A DNA stretch of 64,000 nucleotides from Cellulomonas edaphi (GCF_030362815.1 NZ_JAUCGR010000001.1:302024-366023), one strand, 5' to 3'; positions 36,131 to 45,016 are shown, numbered from the stretch's first letter. Numbers and translations are program-made. Notes: generated from the letters alone by a model not told the origin.

Positions 36131-36180
36131 ATAATCCCGATCCGAGGGGTCGGTGTTCAAATCGCTGCTCACCCAGTGAG
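36131..36180 (-). promoter_or_regulatory. Promoter of the TauE gene with adjacent inverted repeat
   Basis: On the minus strand TTGAAC (36160-36155), an 18-bp spacer and GATTAT (36136-36131) give a start near 36124. Just upstream of the -35, CTCAC-N3-GTGAG (36168-36180) could bind the Rrf2 protein encoded next door. Confidence 0.55.
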
Positions 36181-36206
36181 ACATCCGCCCTCGGGCTGGA
36201 CAAGCG

Positions 36207-36665
36207 TCAGGGGTTCTCCCACGCGCCCGCGCTCGCCGCCATGGTCCGGACGTGCTCGGGCAGCGGACCGGCCACGAGCGACTCGAGGGTCACCAGGTCG
36301 AGCACGCCGCGCACGCTGACCCGCAGCGCCACCCACACGTCGAGCAGGGCCGCCGCCGAGCCCTCGTACGCGAGGCTGGGCGGGCGCTCGTCCCGCACCG
36401 TCACCAACGGGCCGTCGACCGCGCGGATGACCTCGGCCAGCGTGATCTCGCCCGCCGCGCGGGCCAGCCGGTACCCGCCCGCGCGCCCGCGCACGCTCAC
36501 GACGATGCCCGCGCGCCGCAGATCGCCGAGGATGCGCTCGACGAAGCTCACGGGCAGCCCCTGCCCGGCGGCCAGCACGTCCGCCGCCACCGGGTCGCCG
36601 TGCGGGCTCGCCGCCAGCTCGGCGCACGCCCGCACCGCATAGTCCGCCTTCGCCGAGACACGCAT
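36207..36665 (-). CDS. Rrf2 family transcriptional regulator
   Basis: 152 residues. The start MRVSAKADYAVRACAELA and the winged helix through VRGRAGGYRLAR are classic Rrf2. The three cysteines that hold the Fe-S cluster in IscR/NsrR are absent, so it is closer to CymR-like members that sense sulfur metabolism via partners. CACAAT (36672-36677, minus) lies 6 nt before ATG 36665, so the transcript is probably leaderless. It is followed by the TauE gene on the same strand. Confidence 0.92.
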   Translation of the reverse strand: MRVSAKADYAVRACAELAASPHGDPVAADVLAAGQGLPVSFVERILGDLRRAGIVVSVRGRAGGYRLARAAGEITLAEVIRAVDGPLVTVRDERPPSLAYEGSAAALLDVWVALRVSVRGVLDLVTLESLVAGPLPEHVRTMAASAGAWENP

Positions 36666-36710
36666 GGGGCCATTGTGCCGCCCCCGGCCGCCAACCCGAG
36701 GACTCCGGAA

Positions 36711-36725
36711 TACCCCCAGGGGGTA
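36711..36725. promoter_or_regulatory. CsoR operator
   Basis: TACCCCCAGGGGGTA is a perfect 15-bp palindrome with a central A and matches the G-tract inverted repeat bound by CsoR repressors. It lies 46 nt upstream of csoR, so the csoR-copZ-copA unit is expected to be induced by Cu(I). Confidence 0.88.
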
Positions 36726-36771
36726 CCGTGTTGTCGACCGCGAGACGGATCACGATCCTGAGGAGGGCACC

Positions 36772-37053
36772 GTGCACGGATACACCGACGCCAAGGACGA
36801 CTACCTCAAGCGCCTGCGGCGTGTGGAGGGGCAGGTGCGCGGCATCGCACGGATGGTCGACGAGGACGTGTACTGCATCGACGTCCTGACGCAGATCGCC
36901 GCCGTGACCAAGGCGCTCCAGGCGGTCAGCATCGGCCTGGTCGAGGACCACCTCGGCCACTGCGTCGTCGACGCCGCCCGGCAGTCGCCCGAGGAGGGCG
37001 CCGCCAAGGTCAAGGAAGCCTCCGACGCCATCGCCCGTCTCGTCCGCAGCTGA
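36772..37053 (+). CDS. csoR: CsoR copper-sensing repressor
   Basis: 93 residues, all helical. The Cu(I) ligands are Cys35, His60 and Cys64 (VYCIDVLTQI and EDHLGHC), the C-H-C set of true CsoR. YLKRLRRVEGQVRGIARM supplies the basic DNA-binding face. Apo-CsoR represses; Cu(I) binding releases the operator. GTG 36772 has AGGAGG upstream. It is first in csoR-copZ-copA. Confidence 0.96.
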   Translation: MHGYTDAKDDYLKRLRRVEGQVRGIARMVDEDVYCIDVLTQIAAVTKALQAVSIGLVEDHLGHCVVDAARQSPEEGAAKVKEASDAIARLVRS

Positions 37054-37069
37054 CACCGAGGAGAGAACC

Positions 37070-37303
37070 ATGAGCCAGAGCACCACGTTCGGCGTCGACG
37101 GCATGACGTGCGGCCACTGCGTGCAGCACGTCACCACCGAGCTGACGGCGCTGCCCGGCGTGACCGGCGTCGACATCCAGCTCGTCGTGGGCGGGTCGTC
37201 GCAGGTGACGGTCACGTCCGAGGAGCCCCTGACCGATGCCGCGGTCGCGGCTGCGGTCGACGAGGCGGGCTACGTCCTGACACCGCGCAGGTCGCTGCTG
37301 TGA
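37070..37303 (+). CDS. copZ: CopZ-like copper chaperone
   Basis: 77 residues, a single heavy-metal-associated domain with GMTCGHC (Cys14, Cys17) in the first loop and an AVDEAGY end. It carries Cu(I) to the ATPase encoded next. ATG 37070 has GAGGAGAG upstream. Its stop overlaps copA as GTGA. Confidence 0.95.
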   Translation: MSQSTTFGVDGMTCGHCVQHVTTELTALPGVTGVDIQLVVGGSSQVTVTSEEPLTDAAVAAAVDEAGYVLTPRRSLL

Positions 37304-39780
37304 CGGCCGCCGCCCCGCTGACCAACCCGCCGAACGACCCGCCGACCAGCGCCCCCGTCGCGGTCGTCGACCTCGCCATCGAGGGCATGACCTGCGCCTC
37401 GTGCGTCGCGCGCGTCGAGAAGCGGCTGGGTCGCCTGCCCGGCGTCTCGGCCACCGTCAACCTGCCGCTCGAGCAGGCGCACGTCGAGGTCCGGGTGCCC
37501 GAGCACGAGCAGGCGGGCCCCGCCGGCACCGACGAGCTCGTCGCCGCGGTCCGTGCCGCCGGGTACGACGCGACGGTGCTGCGCACCAGCGCGCCGGCCG
37601 GCCAGGACCGGCGCCCTGCTCCGCACGCCTCCCACGAACCGGGCGGCATGGCGGGCATGGACCCGCGCGAGCACGCGCTGTCGGGCCACACGATGGCCCC
37701 CGGCCACGACATGGACCCCGACGAGGACACCTCGGCCCCCACCGACGCGCGCGGCGCCGAGCTGCGCACCCGCCTGCGGTACGCCGCCGTGGCGACCGTC
37801 CCCGTGGTGCTGGTCTCGATGATCCCCGCGCTGCAGTTCACCGGCTGGCAGTGGGTGGTCGCCGCGCTCGCGCTCCCGGTGGTCACCTGGGGCGCGTGGC
37901 CCTTCCACCGCGCGGCGTTCCGGGCCGCGCGGCACGGGGCCTCCACCATGGACACGCTCGTCTCGATCGGGATCGTGGCCGCGACGGGCTGGTCGCTGTG
38001 GGCGCTGCTGCTGGGTGGCGCGGGCGAGCTCGGGATGACCATGACGCCGACCCTGTGGCCGCGCGCCGCGCACGAGGGCACGACGCCCGAGCTGTACTTC
38101 GAGGTGGCCTCCGTGGTCACCACGTTCCTGCTCGCGGGCCGCTACGCGGAGCACCGCTCGCGGCGGCGGGCGGGCGACGCCCTGCGCGCGCTCCTGGACC
38201 TGGGCGCCAAGGACGTGGCGCTCCTGGTCACCGTCGACGGCCGGCGCACCGAGCGGCGCGCTCCGGTCTCCGAGCTGCGCGTGGGCGACGAGTTCGCCGT
38301 CCGGCCGGGAGAGAAGGTCGCGACCGACGGGGTCGTGGTCAGCGGGTCCAGCGCGGTCGACGCGTCGCTGCTCACCGGCGAGCCCGTGCCCGTCGACGTG
38401 GGTCCGGGCGACGAGGTCACCGGCGCCACGATCAACACCTCGGGTGCGCTCGTCGTGCGCGCGACGCGTGTGGGCGAGGAGACGCGGCTGGCCCAGATCG
38501 GCCGCCTCGTCGCCGCGGCGCAGACCGGCAAGGCGCCCGTGCAGCGGCTGGCCGACCGCATCTCCGCCGTCTTCGTGCCCGTGGTGCTGGTGCTCGCGCT
38601 CGGCACGCTGGCGGCATGGCTGCTCGCGGGCTCGGACGCCCAGCAGGCATTCACGGCCGCGGTGGCCGTGCTGATCATCGCGTGCCCGTGCGCGCTCGGC
38701 CTCGCGACGCCGACCGCCCTGCTGGTGGGGACCGGCCGCGGCGCACAGCTCGGCATCCTCATCAAGGGACCGGAGATCCTCGAGCAGACACGCGCCGTCG
38801 ACACCGTGGTGCTCGACAAGACGGGCACCGTCACGCAGGGCCGCATGTCGCTCGTCGACGTGCTCGTCACGGACGGCTCTGCGGACGAGGTGCTGCGGTA
38901 CGCCGGTGCGGTGGAACAGCTCGCCGAGCACCCCATCGCCCAGGCGATCGCGGCCGCCTCCGTCCGGGACGCGTCGTCGGACGTGGGCGCCGACGGGGTC
39001 CCGATCGGCTCCGACCAGGTGCTCGACTTCCGGGCCGAGCCGGGGCGCGGCGTGGTCGGCGTGGTGCGCACGGCGCACTCCGGGCTCGGGCTGGGACGGC
39101 GCGTGCTGGTGGGCCGCCCGGCGTGGCTCCGGGAGCAGGGCATCGACACCGCGACGCTCCAGGAGCGGTTCGACGCCACAGAGGCGGACGGCGCGACCGC
39201 CGTGATGGTTGCCTGGGACGGCTCCGTGCGCGGCGCGCTCGTGCTGCGCGACCCGGTCAAGGACAGCTCGCGCCAGGCGGTCGACGACCTGCGGGCGCTC
39301 GGCCTGCGACCCGTGCTGCTCACCGGGGACAACGCGGGCGCCGCCCGGGCGGCAGCACGCGAGGTCGGCATCACCGACGTGATCGCCCAGGTGCTGCCGG
39401 CGGACAAGGCCGAGGTGGTGTCCCGGCTCCAGGCCGAGGGCGCGCACGTCGCGATGGTGGGCGACGGGGTCAACGACGCCGCCGCCCTGGCGACGGCCGA
39501 CCTCGGCCTCGCGATGGGCACCGGCACCGACGTCGCGATCGAGGCGGCCGACCTCACCCTCGTGCGGGGCGACCTGCGCTCGGCGGCCCAGGCCATCCGG
39601 CTCTCCCGCCGGACGCTGCGCGTGATCCGGCAGAACCTGTTCTGGGCGTTCGCCTACAACGTGGCCGCGATCCCGCTGGCCGCGCTCGGCCTGCTGAACC
39701 CGATGATCGCGGGTGCGGCCATGGCGCTGTCGTCGGTGCTCGTGGTGGGCAACTCGCTGCGGCTGCGGCGCTTCTCGTAG
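37300..39780 (+). CDS. copA: Copper-exporting P1B-type ATPase
   Basis: 826 residues. One N-terminal metal-binding domain has GMTCASC (Cys32, Cys35). A linker of about 50 residues is rich in His and Met ([27 protein letters not shown]). Eight membrane helices follow; the transport site is Cys462-Pro-Cys464. The phosphorylated Asp506 lies in DKTGT, the P1B His in EHPIAQA, and the hinge Asp722 in GDGVND. CPC with no Co/Zn features indicates Cu(I) export. GTG 37300 is coupled to copZ. Confidence 0.97.
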   Translation: MTAAAPLTNPPNDPPTSAPVAVVDLAIEGMTCASCVARVEKRLGRLPGVSATVNLPLEQAHVEVRVPEHEQAGPAGTDELVAAVRAAGYDATVLRTSAPAGQDRRPAPHASHEPGGMAGMDPREHALSGHTMAPGHDMDPDEDTSAPTDARGAELRTRLRYAAVATVPVVLVSMIPALQFTGWQWVVAALALPVVTWGAWPFHRAAFRAARHGASTMDTLVSIGIVAATGWSLWALLLGGAGELGMTMTPTLWPRAAHEGTTPELYFEVASVVTTFLLAGRYAEHRSRRRAGDALRALLDLGAKDVALLVTVDGRRTERRAPVSELRVGDEFAVRPGEKVATDGVVVSGSSAVDASLLTGEPVPVDVGPGDEVTGATINTSGALVVRATRVGEETRLAQIGRLVAAAQTGKAPVQRLADRISAVFVPVVLVLALGTLAAWLLAGSDAQQAFTAAVAVLIIACPCALGLATPTALLVGTGRGAQLGILIKGPEILEQTRAVDTVVLDKTGTVTQGRMSLVDVLVTDGSADEVLRYAGAVEQLAEHPIAQAIAAASVRDASSDVGADGVPIGSDQVLDFRAEPGRGVVGVVRTAHSGLGLGRRVLVGRPAWLREQGIDTATLQERFDATEADGATAVMVAWDGSVRGALVLRDPVKDSSRQAVDDLRALGLRPVLLTGDNAGAARAAAREVGITDVIAQVLPADKAEVVSRLQAEGAHVAMVGDGVNDAAALATADLGLAMGTGTDVAIEAADLTLVRGDLRSAAQAIRLSRRTLRVIRQNLFWAFAYNVAAIPLAALGLLNPMIAGAAMALSSVLVVGNSLRLRRFS

Positions 39781-39784
39781 CCGC

Positions 39785-39816
39785 GGGCGCGGGCCGGTGT
39801 CCCCCGGCCCGCGCCC
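39785..39816 (+). terminator. Hairpin after copA
   Basis: GGGCGCGGGCCGG (39785-39797) pairs perfectly with CCGGCCCGCGCCC (39804-39816) over a 6-nt loop, 5 nt past the copA stop. There is no T-tract. Confidence 0.7.
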
Positions 39817-39828
39817 AGCACCCGGGTC

Positions 39829-39834
39829 TACGCT
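39829..39834 (+). promoter_or_regulatory. -10 element of the CPBP gene
   Basis: TACGCT ends 6 nt before GTG 39841, and no Shine-Dalgarno is present. This fits transcription starting at or next to the start codon. Confidence 0.5.
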
Positions 39835-39840
39835 GCGCGC

Positions 39841-40641
39841 GTGAGCCAGCAGCCGGTGGACAAGGTGCCGCAGCCCGACGAGCGGGCCGTGCGACGTCGC
39901 CTCACGGTCGAGATCTGGATCGTGCTCGGGCTCTCGCTCGGCCGCTCCGCCGTGTACGCGGTGGTGAACATCATCGACCGGCTCACCGCCGGTCCCCCGC
40001 TCGCCGACCAAAGCACCACGCTCAACCCGACGCTCTCGCCGCGGCCCTGGCTGGACCTCGTCTACCAGAGCCTGGCGATCGTGTTCGCGCTCATGCCCGT
40101 GGCGCTCGCCCTCTACCTGCTCTCGGCCGGCGGACGCTCGGCGACCCGGCGGATCGGGCTCACGTTCGCCCGCCCGCTGCGGGACCTGGGCGTCGGCGTC
40201 GGGCTCGCCGCGCTCATCGGGCTGCCCGGGCTGGGTCTGTACGCCGTGGCTCGGGCGATGGGCCTGGCCGTGAGCGTCGAGGCGTCCGCGCTCGACGCGC
40301 ACTGGTGGACCGTCCCGATGCTCGTGCTGCTCGCGCTCAAGAACGCGCTGCTCGAGGAGGTCGTGGCGGTCGGCTACCTCATGGAGCGGTTGCGGGACCT
40401 GCGATGGCGCGAGCCGTACATCGTGGTCGCGAGCGCGGCACTGCGCGGGTCGTACCACCTCTACCAGGGCTGGGGCGCGCTGGCCGGCAACTTCGTGATG
40501 GGCCTGGTCTTCTCCGAGTACTACCGCCGCCGGCGACGCGTGATGCCCCTCGTGGTCGCCCACACCGTGATGGACACCGTGGTCTTCGTCGGGTACTCGC
40601 TGATCCCGGCGCACGTCCGTGACTCGCTGGGTCTGACCTGA
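39841..40641 (+). CDS. CPBP family intramembrane glutamic protease
   Basis: 266 residues with about seven membrane helices. The catalytic EE pair lies in NALLEEVVAVGYL, followed by the second motif LRGSYHLYQG (His) and the third VVAHTVMDTV (His). These are the CPBP (Rce1-like) active-site residues. Bacterial members process membrane-bound peptides or act in bacteriocin self-immunity. The substrate is unknown. Confidence 0.92.
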   Translation: MSQQPVDKVPQPDERAVRRRLTVEIWIVLGLSLGRSAVYAVVNIIDRLTAGPPLADQSTTLNPTLSPRPWLDLVYQSLAIVFALMPVALALYLLSAGGRSATRRIGLTFARPLRDLGVGVGLAALIGLPGLGLYAVARAMGLAVSVEASALDAHWWTVPMLVLLALKNALLEEVVAVGYLMERLRDLRWREPYIVVASAALRGSYHLYQGWGALAGNFVMGLVFSEYYRRRRRVMPLVVAHTVMDTVVFVGYSLIPAHVRDSLGLT

Positions 40642-40710
40642 CCGGTGCGCCGCGCGCACACGACCGCCGGGCCCCGCTCACGGCAGGGCCCGGCGGCGGG
40701 AGACGGTGCG

Positions 40711-41307
40711 CTAGAGCTCGATGACCTTCTTCGCGTCGTCCTCGATGGTGGCCGCGATCGACCGGGCCGCAAACCCGCCGACCACGAGCACCACGCCGGC
40801 GACCAGCGCGAACAGCCCGACCAGCAGCATGACCACGGCGATCGACGTCTGCGGGTTCGTCACCAGCAGCAGGCCGATCATGAGGCTGATGAGCCCCAGG
40901 ATCAGCGGGAAGAACCACGTGGGGTTGTCGCGCTTGTGCGAGACGATCGAGCCGATGATCCCGACCACGCCGAGCAGGATCACCCAGAAGGCGGTCAGGT
41001 AGAACAGCACCTTCACGGTCGGGCCGGGCCACGCCAGCAGCACCACGCCGATCGCGATGGTGACCAGGCCGCCGACGACCGGCCACAGCACACCGGTGTC
41101 CCGCTTGTCGAGGAACGCGCTGATGATCGTCAGCACGCCGTCGACGATCGTGAACAGACCGATCAGCCACACGAGCGCGGTGAGCGTGTCGAAGGGCTTG
41201 AAGACCATGAACAGACCGAGCCCCAGCAGCAGGATGCCGCGGAGCACGGGGAGCCACCAGAAGCGTCGCAGCTGGGCTGCGATCGCGGTCGCTGTGGGAT
41301 CGGTCAT
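40711..41307 (-). CDS. HdeD family (DUF308) membrane protein
   Basis: 198 residues with six membrane helices in three pairs, and the family phrases WWLPVLRGILLLGLGLFMVF and WLIGLFTIVDGVLTI. HdeD is an acid-resistance membrane protein in E. coli; actinobacterial members are uncharacterised. ATG 41307 has GAGGAG closely upstream. It is divergent from the pseudokinase-flippase gene. Confidence 0.92.
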   Translation of the reverse strand: MTDPTATAIAAQLRRFWWLPVLRGILLLGLGLFMVFKPFDTLTALVWLIGLFTIVDGVLTIISAFLDKRDTGVLWPVVGGLVTIAIGVVLLAWPGPTVKVLFYLTAFWVILLGVVGIIGSIVSHKRDNPTWFFPLILGLISLMIGLLLVTNPQTSIAVVMLLVGLFALVAGVVLVVGGFAARSIAATIEDDAKKVIEL

Positions 41308-41473
41308 GGCATCTCCTCGAGGTGCGTGCGGCCTGGGTCGTCGTCGTGAACGGGCGAAACACACGTTAGTGGCACAGATCACGCCGAGGGCGCGACACGG
41401 CGGGACGAGTTCGCGGGCGGCGGTGTCGTGCGACGCACAACGACATCGGCGCACCTCGCAGGAGGCGGCTGCC

Positions 41474-41479
41474 TAGACT
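41474..41479 (+). promoter_or_regulatory. -10 element of the flippase-like gene
   Basis: TAGACT ends 7 nt before ATG 41487, with no Shine-Dalgarno. Upstream, TGTCGT (41424-41429) and ACGACA (41440-41445) form a small inverted repeat between the divergent genes. Confidence 0.5.
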
Positions 41480-41486
41480 CGCCTCT

Positions 41487-44105
41487 ATGTCCGCGAGGCC
41501 GTCGCCTGCCCGTCGCGCGGCCGCGGACGTCGCGGCCGTCGCAGCGGCGAACGACCTCCCCGTCGACGGCACGGCGACGATCGTCGGCCCCACGGGCCCG
41601 CCGTCCGCGGCCGAGATCATCGTCGACGACGACCCGCCGGCCCGCGTCCACCACCCGAGCGACCTGATCGGCGCCACGATCGGCGTCCTCGGCGTCGGGC
41701 TCATGATGGTGCTCGCCACCTACGCCCAGCACACCACCACGGGCGTCGCGGAGGACGTCCAGGGCTTCGCGGACCTGCTGCGCAAGATCCTCGTCGTGCC
41801 GGTGCAGGTGCTCGAGGGCGCGGTCACGACGCTGGTCCCGCTGGCCGTGCTGTCGGAGCTCGCGATCCGTCGGCTCGGTCGCCAGGTGCTCGACGCGCTG
41901 GGCGCCGCGGTCCTCGCGGTGGTGCTCAACGGGATCGTGCTCTGGCTCGTGCACCACCTGGGCAGTGACGACCTCATCATCGGCCTGTCCATCCGCGTGG
42001 ACGGCGAGTGGACCGTCACGCTCCCCGGCTACGTCGCCATGCTCGCCGGTCTCCTGACGGTCTCCGGTCCGCGCTCGCGTCGGCGCACGGTCGCCTGGTC
42101 GTGGAACCTGCTGTGGTTCGCCATCGGCGTGCTCCTCATCACCGCCCAGGTCTCCCTGCCGGGTCTGGCGATCTCGCTCATCCTCGGCCGGGTCGCCGGC
42201 CTCGCGGTGCGGTTCCTGTCCGGGGTGCGCTCGGAGCAGGCGTTCGGCGAGGTGCTCGTGGCGGGCGTGCGCCGGGCGGGCTTCGAGCCGAGGTTGCTGC
42301 GCCGAGTTCCGGAGGCGCCCGAGCCGGAGCTCGCGGCACCCGTCGACCCCGACGCCGAGACCACCCCGGTCCCGGTCGTCGAGGGCGAGGTCGCGAGCCC
42401 GCGACGGCCCGATCCCGACGCCGCGGCGCAGGCCCTGATCCGCTCGTCCGGGTACCGCACGTACGCCCTGACCACCACCGACGGCACGGCCCTGGACCTC
42501 GTCGTGATCGACGGCGACCGCCAGGTGGTCGGCATGCTCGCGCGAGTGTGGCGGTCCCTACGCCTGCGGGGGCTCGAGGGCCGCTCGGTGGTGAACCTGC
42601 GGCAGGCCACCGAGCGCGCGGCCCTGCTTGCGTACGCGGTGCGCGCGGCCGGCGTCAGGACACCTCAGCTGCTCGCGGTGTCCGAGGCCGACGACTCGAT
42701 GCTGCTGGTGCAGGGCCACCCCGAGCACGCCGTCCCGCTCGCCGAGGTGGATCCGAGCGAGCTGACCGACGAGCTGCTCGCTGAGGTCTGGGCACAGCTC
42801 AACCTGGCGCACTCGGCGGGCATCGCGCACCGTGCGCTGACCAGCGACACCGTGCTCGTCGCGACCGTGGCCGGCAGCCCGGTGGTGTGGCTGACCGGCT
42901 GGGAGCAGGGCTACGTCGCATCCTCCGAGCTGGCCAGGCGCATGGACGCCAGCCAGATGCTGGCCCTGCTGGCCCTGCGGGTGGGTGCGACGCGCGCGCT
43001 CGACTCCGCGGCCGGGATCCTCTCCGACGACGACCTCGCGGCCATCGGTCCCCTGCTGCAGACGATCTCGCTCCCGCGCCGCACGCGGGAGGAGATGCGC
43101 ACGCACAAGCAGGTGCTCGCCGAGCTGCGGACCGCGCTCGTGGGCCGCCTGCCCGAGGCCGACGTCGAGCCGCTGCAGCTGGTGCGGTTCGGGGCCCGGA
43201 CGGTGCTCACCATCGTGGTTCCCATCCTCGCGGTGCTGTTCATCGTCACGCAGATCAACATCGAGGAGATCACCCAGGCCGTCGGCGAGAGCGACTGGCG
43301 CTGGAGCGTGCTCGCGTTCGCGCTCGGGCTGCTCACCCTGCTCGGGGCGGCGCTGGCCATCGTCGCCTTCTCGCCCGTCAAGATCCCCGTCTGGAGGGCC
43401 GTCCTGGTCCAGACCGCCGCGACGTTCGTGGCGCTCGCGGCTCCGGCGGGCATCGGGCCGGCGGCGCTCAACCTGCGCATGCTCACGCGCCGAGGCGTCA
43501 GCGCGACCCTCGCCGGCGCCACCGTCGCGCTCGTCCAGGTGAGCGGGTTCGTGGTGACCCTGGCGCTGCTGCTCGTGCTGACCGTGGCGTCGGGCAACCA
43601 GGAGTCGGCGCTGCCGATCTCTCCGGCGGTCCTGCTGGCCATCGGCATCGTCGCGGCGTGCGTCGCGGCGACGCTGCTCATCCCGGCCGTGCGGCAGCTC
43701 GTGGTCGCGAAGACCCTGCCCATCCTGCGCCAGACGTGGCCGCGCCTGATCGCGGTGCTGGGTCAGCCCTGGCGCCTCGCGCTGGCCGTCGGCAGCAACC
43801 TGCTCATGACGCTCGGGTACGTGCTCGCCTTCGACGCCTGCCTGCACGCGTTCGGCCAGGAGGCCAGCCTCATCCAGGTGGCAATCGTGTACCTCGCCGG
43901 CAACACCGCCGGCGCCATGGTGCCCACCCCGGGCGGGATGGGCGCGATCGAGGCCGCGCTCGGTGCGTCGCTCTCGGCGGTGACCGGGATCAACTTCGGT
44001 ATCGCGACCTCGATCGCGATCCTGTTCCGCGTCGTCACCTACTGGCTGCGCATCCCTCTGGGCTGGTTGGCCATGCGCATCCTGCAGCGCAGCGGCGAGC
44101 TCTGA
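41487..44105 (+). CDS. Membrane protein: pseudokinase domain fused to flippase-like (UPF0104) domain
   Basis: 872 residues in three parts. Residues about 55-240 hold five or six membrane helices. A cytosolic region (about 245-545) follows the order of a protein kinase or aminoglycoside-kinase fold (LLVQGHPEHAVPLAE, VWAQLNLAHSAGIAHRALTSDTVLV, VVWLTGWEQGYVA). However, the catalytic HRD reads His448-Arg-Ala450 and the DFG position reads LTG, so it should be inactive. The C-terminal third (about 570-870) is the lysylphosphatidylglycerol-synthase transmembrane or flippase-like domain (AAPAGIGPAALNLRML, PTPGGMGAIEAALGASL). It probably moves or modifies a lipid under control of the middle domain. 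Confidence 0.88.
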   Translation: MSARPSPARRAAADVAAVAAANDLPVDGTATIVGPTGPPSAAEIIVDDDPPARVHHPSDLIGATIGVLGVGLMMVLATYAQHTTTGVAEDVQGFADLLRKILVVPVQVLEGAVTTLVPLAVLSELAIRRLGRQVLDALGAAVLAVVLNGIVLWLVHHLGSDDLIIGLSIRVDGEWTVTLPGYVAMLAGLLTVSGPRSRRRTVAWSWNLLWFAIGVLLITAQVSLPGLAISLILGRVAGLAVRFLSGVRSEQAFGEVLVAGVRRAGFEPRLLRRVPEAPEPELAAPVDPDAETTPVPVVEGEVASPRRPDPDAAAQALIRSSGYRTYALTTTDGTALDLVVIDGDRQVVGMLARVWRSLRLRGLEGRSVVNLRQATERAALLAYAVRAAGVRTPQLLAVSEADDSMLLVQGHPEHAVPLAEVDPSELTDELLAEVWAQLNLAHSAGIAHRALTSDTVLVATVAGSPVVWLTGWEQGYVASSELARRMDASQMLALLALRVGATRALDSAAGILSDDDLAAIGPLLQTISLPRRTREEMRTHKQVLAELRTALVGRLPEADVEPLQLVRFGARTVLTIVVPILAVLFIVTQINIEEITQAVGESDWRWSVLAFALGLLTLLGAALAIVAFSPVKIPVWRAVLVQTAATFVALAAPAGIGPAALNLRMLTRRGVSATLAGATVALVQVSGFVVTLALLLVLTVASGNQESALPISPAVLLAIGIVAACVAATLLIPAVRQLVVAKTLPILRQTWPRLIAVLGQPWRLALAVGSNLLMTLGYVLAFDACLHAFGQEASLIQVAIVYLAGNTAGAMVPTPGGMGAIEAALGASLSAVTGINFGIATSIAILFRVVTYWLRIPLGWLAMRILQRSGEL

Positions 44106-44116
44106 CCTGCTGACGA

Positions 44117-44158
44117 ACGACGAGGCCCGGCCCCCACCAGGGAGCCGGGCCTCGTCGT
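44117..44158. terminator. Bidirectional terminator hairpin
   Basis: ACGACGAGGCCCGGC (44117-44131) pairs perfectly over 15 bp with 44144-44158. It lies between the convergent flippase-like and SHOCT genes. No T-tract is present, as is usual in this genome. Confidence 0.85.
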
Positions 44159-44173
44159 CGCGGGTGCGTCAGG

Positions 44174-44557
44174 TCAGGCGAGCGCCTTGGCCTTGAGCTG
44201 CGCGAACTCCGCCTGGTCGATCACGCCGGCGTCGAGCAGGGCCTTGGCCTCGCTGATCGCCGCCGCGGGTGACGAGCCGCTGCCGGCGACCTCGCGGATG
44301 TAGGAGTCCGAGTCCGCCTTGGCTGCCCGGATCGCCGACACCTGGCGCTCGGCCATGCTGTTGCCGCGCGCGATGACGTAGATGAGCGCCGTGAGGAATG
44401 GCAGCAGGATCAAACCGATGATCCAGACCGCCTTCCACCAGCCGCTCAGCGCCCGGTCCCGGAAGAGGTCGGTGAGGATCTGGAAGAGGATGACGAGGTA
44501 GGCGAAGAAGAGGAACCAATAGATCAGGAGCCAGAACCAGTCCCAAAAGCTGTCCAT
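44174..44557 (-). CDS. SHOCT domain membrane protein
   Basis: 127 residues. Two membrane helices (about 5-30 and 43-64, WDWFWLLIYWFLFFAYLV and WKAVWIIGLILLPFLTALIY) are of the PLDc_N type. A cytosolic tail ends in a SHOCT domain (AISEAKALLDAGVIDQAEFAQLKAKAL). SHOCT is a short oligomerisation module of unknown role. ATG 44557 gives the family-like start; the frame opens 23 codons earlier without support. Confidence 0.92.
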   Translation of the reverse strand: MDSFWDWFWLLIYWFLFFAYLVILFQILTDLFRDRALSGWWKAVWIIGLILLPFLTALIYVIARGNSMAERQVSAIRAAKADSDSYIREVAGSGSSPAAAISEAKALLDAGVIDQAEFAQLKAKALA

Positions 44558-44732
44558 GCGGCGTTCTTCTCTCACGATGTCGAGTCGCCCCGGCTGGCGA
44601 CCCGGTGGTGTGAGGTTAGCCCACAACCGCCCGTTTCGACACGATGTACCCCGATCGGGTCATTCCTCCCATGATGGGGCGCTGACCTGCGACGTCAGCA
44701 GCGGCTGCCGAGCGCGTGACGGGGCACGGACG

Positions 44733-44772
44733 ACGACAGCCCCGCCGCCCGAGGGGCGTGCGGGGCTGTCGT
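44733..44772 (-). terminator. Terminator hairpin of the riboswitch mini-gene
   Basis: ACGACAGCCCCGC (44733-44745) pairs perfectly over 13 bp with GCGGGGCTGTCGT (44760-44772). It begins 11 nt past the stop of the 43-codon ORF on the minus strand. The rest of 44558-44783 holds nothing recognisable. Confidence 0.8.
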
Positions 44773-44783
44773 GAAGCGTGCGG

Positions 44784-44915
44784 TCAGGCCGCGACGTCCT
44801 CGCGCTGAGCGGGGACGTGGCTCACGGCCGCGAGCCGGGAGGCGATCGCCGACCAGGCCGCCGTACGGCTGGCGGGGAAGGCGATGGGCTCAGCGGGGTA
44901 TCCGGTGGTGTCCAT
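44784..44915 (-). CDS. 43-residue ORF under a c-di-GMP riboswitch
   Basis: ATG 44915 opens a 43-codon frame that starts MDTTGYPAEPIAFPASR and continues with an Ala/Ser-rich amphipathic helix (TAAWSAIASRLAAVSHV) and a polar end. No family is recognised, and there is no signal peptide. AGGA lies about 9 nt upstream, inside a small hairpin GACAGGACCCGTGTC that ends at the start codon. The ORF fills the space between aptamer and terminator exactly, which supports it being the regulated product. The frame extends upstream through the aptamer, but that part is not likely to be translated. Confidence 0.6.
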   Translation of the reverse strand: MDTTGYPAEPIAFPASRTAAWSAIASRLAAVSHVPAQREDVAA

Positions 44916-44929
44916 GACACGGGTCCTGT

Positions 44930-45003
44930 CTGTTCGGTAGCCCGGCTGACCCTGTAGGTCCCGTGGCTTTGCGTCCCCTCCTTGCAGAGGGTTTGCCGTT
45001 TTC
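44930..45003 (-). ncRNA. Cyclic di-GMP-I (GEMM-I) riboswitch
   Basis: On the minus strand the conserved blocks appear in order: GGCAAACC (44997-44990), a stem CCTC/GAGG capped by a GCAA GNRA tetraloop, GGACGCAAAGCC (44976-44965), a CGGG-ACC second stem, and GCCGGGCTACC (44946-44936). These match the Vc2-type class I c-di-GMP aptamer, including the loop and receptor elements. It sits at the very 5' end of a transcript from a promoter at about 45017-45046. Its 3' boundary is about 15 nt before ATG 44915, and a hairpin there contains the ribosome-binding AGGA, so control of translation is more likely than termination. Confidence 0.92.
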
Positions 45004-45016
45004 GTTGACAAGTAGG

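Noticed and set aside
37270-40659. 1129-codon open frame on the minus strand
   Set aside because: It is the antisense shadow of copA and the CPBP gene, with composition typical of a complementary-strand frame.
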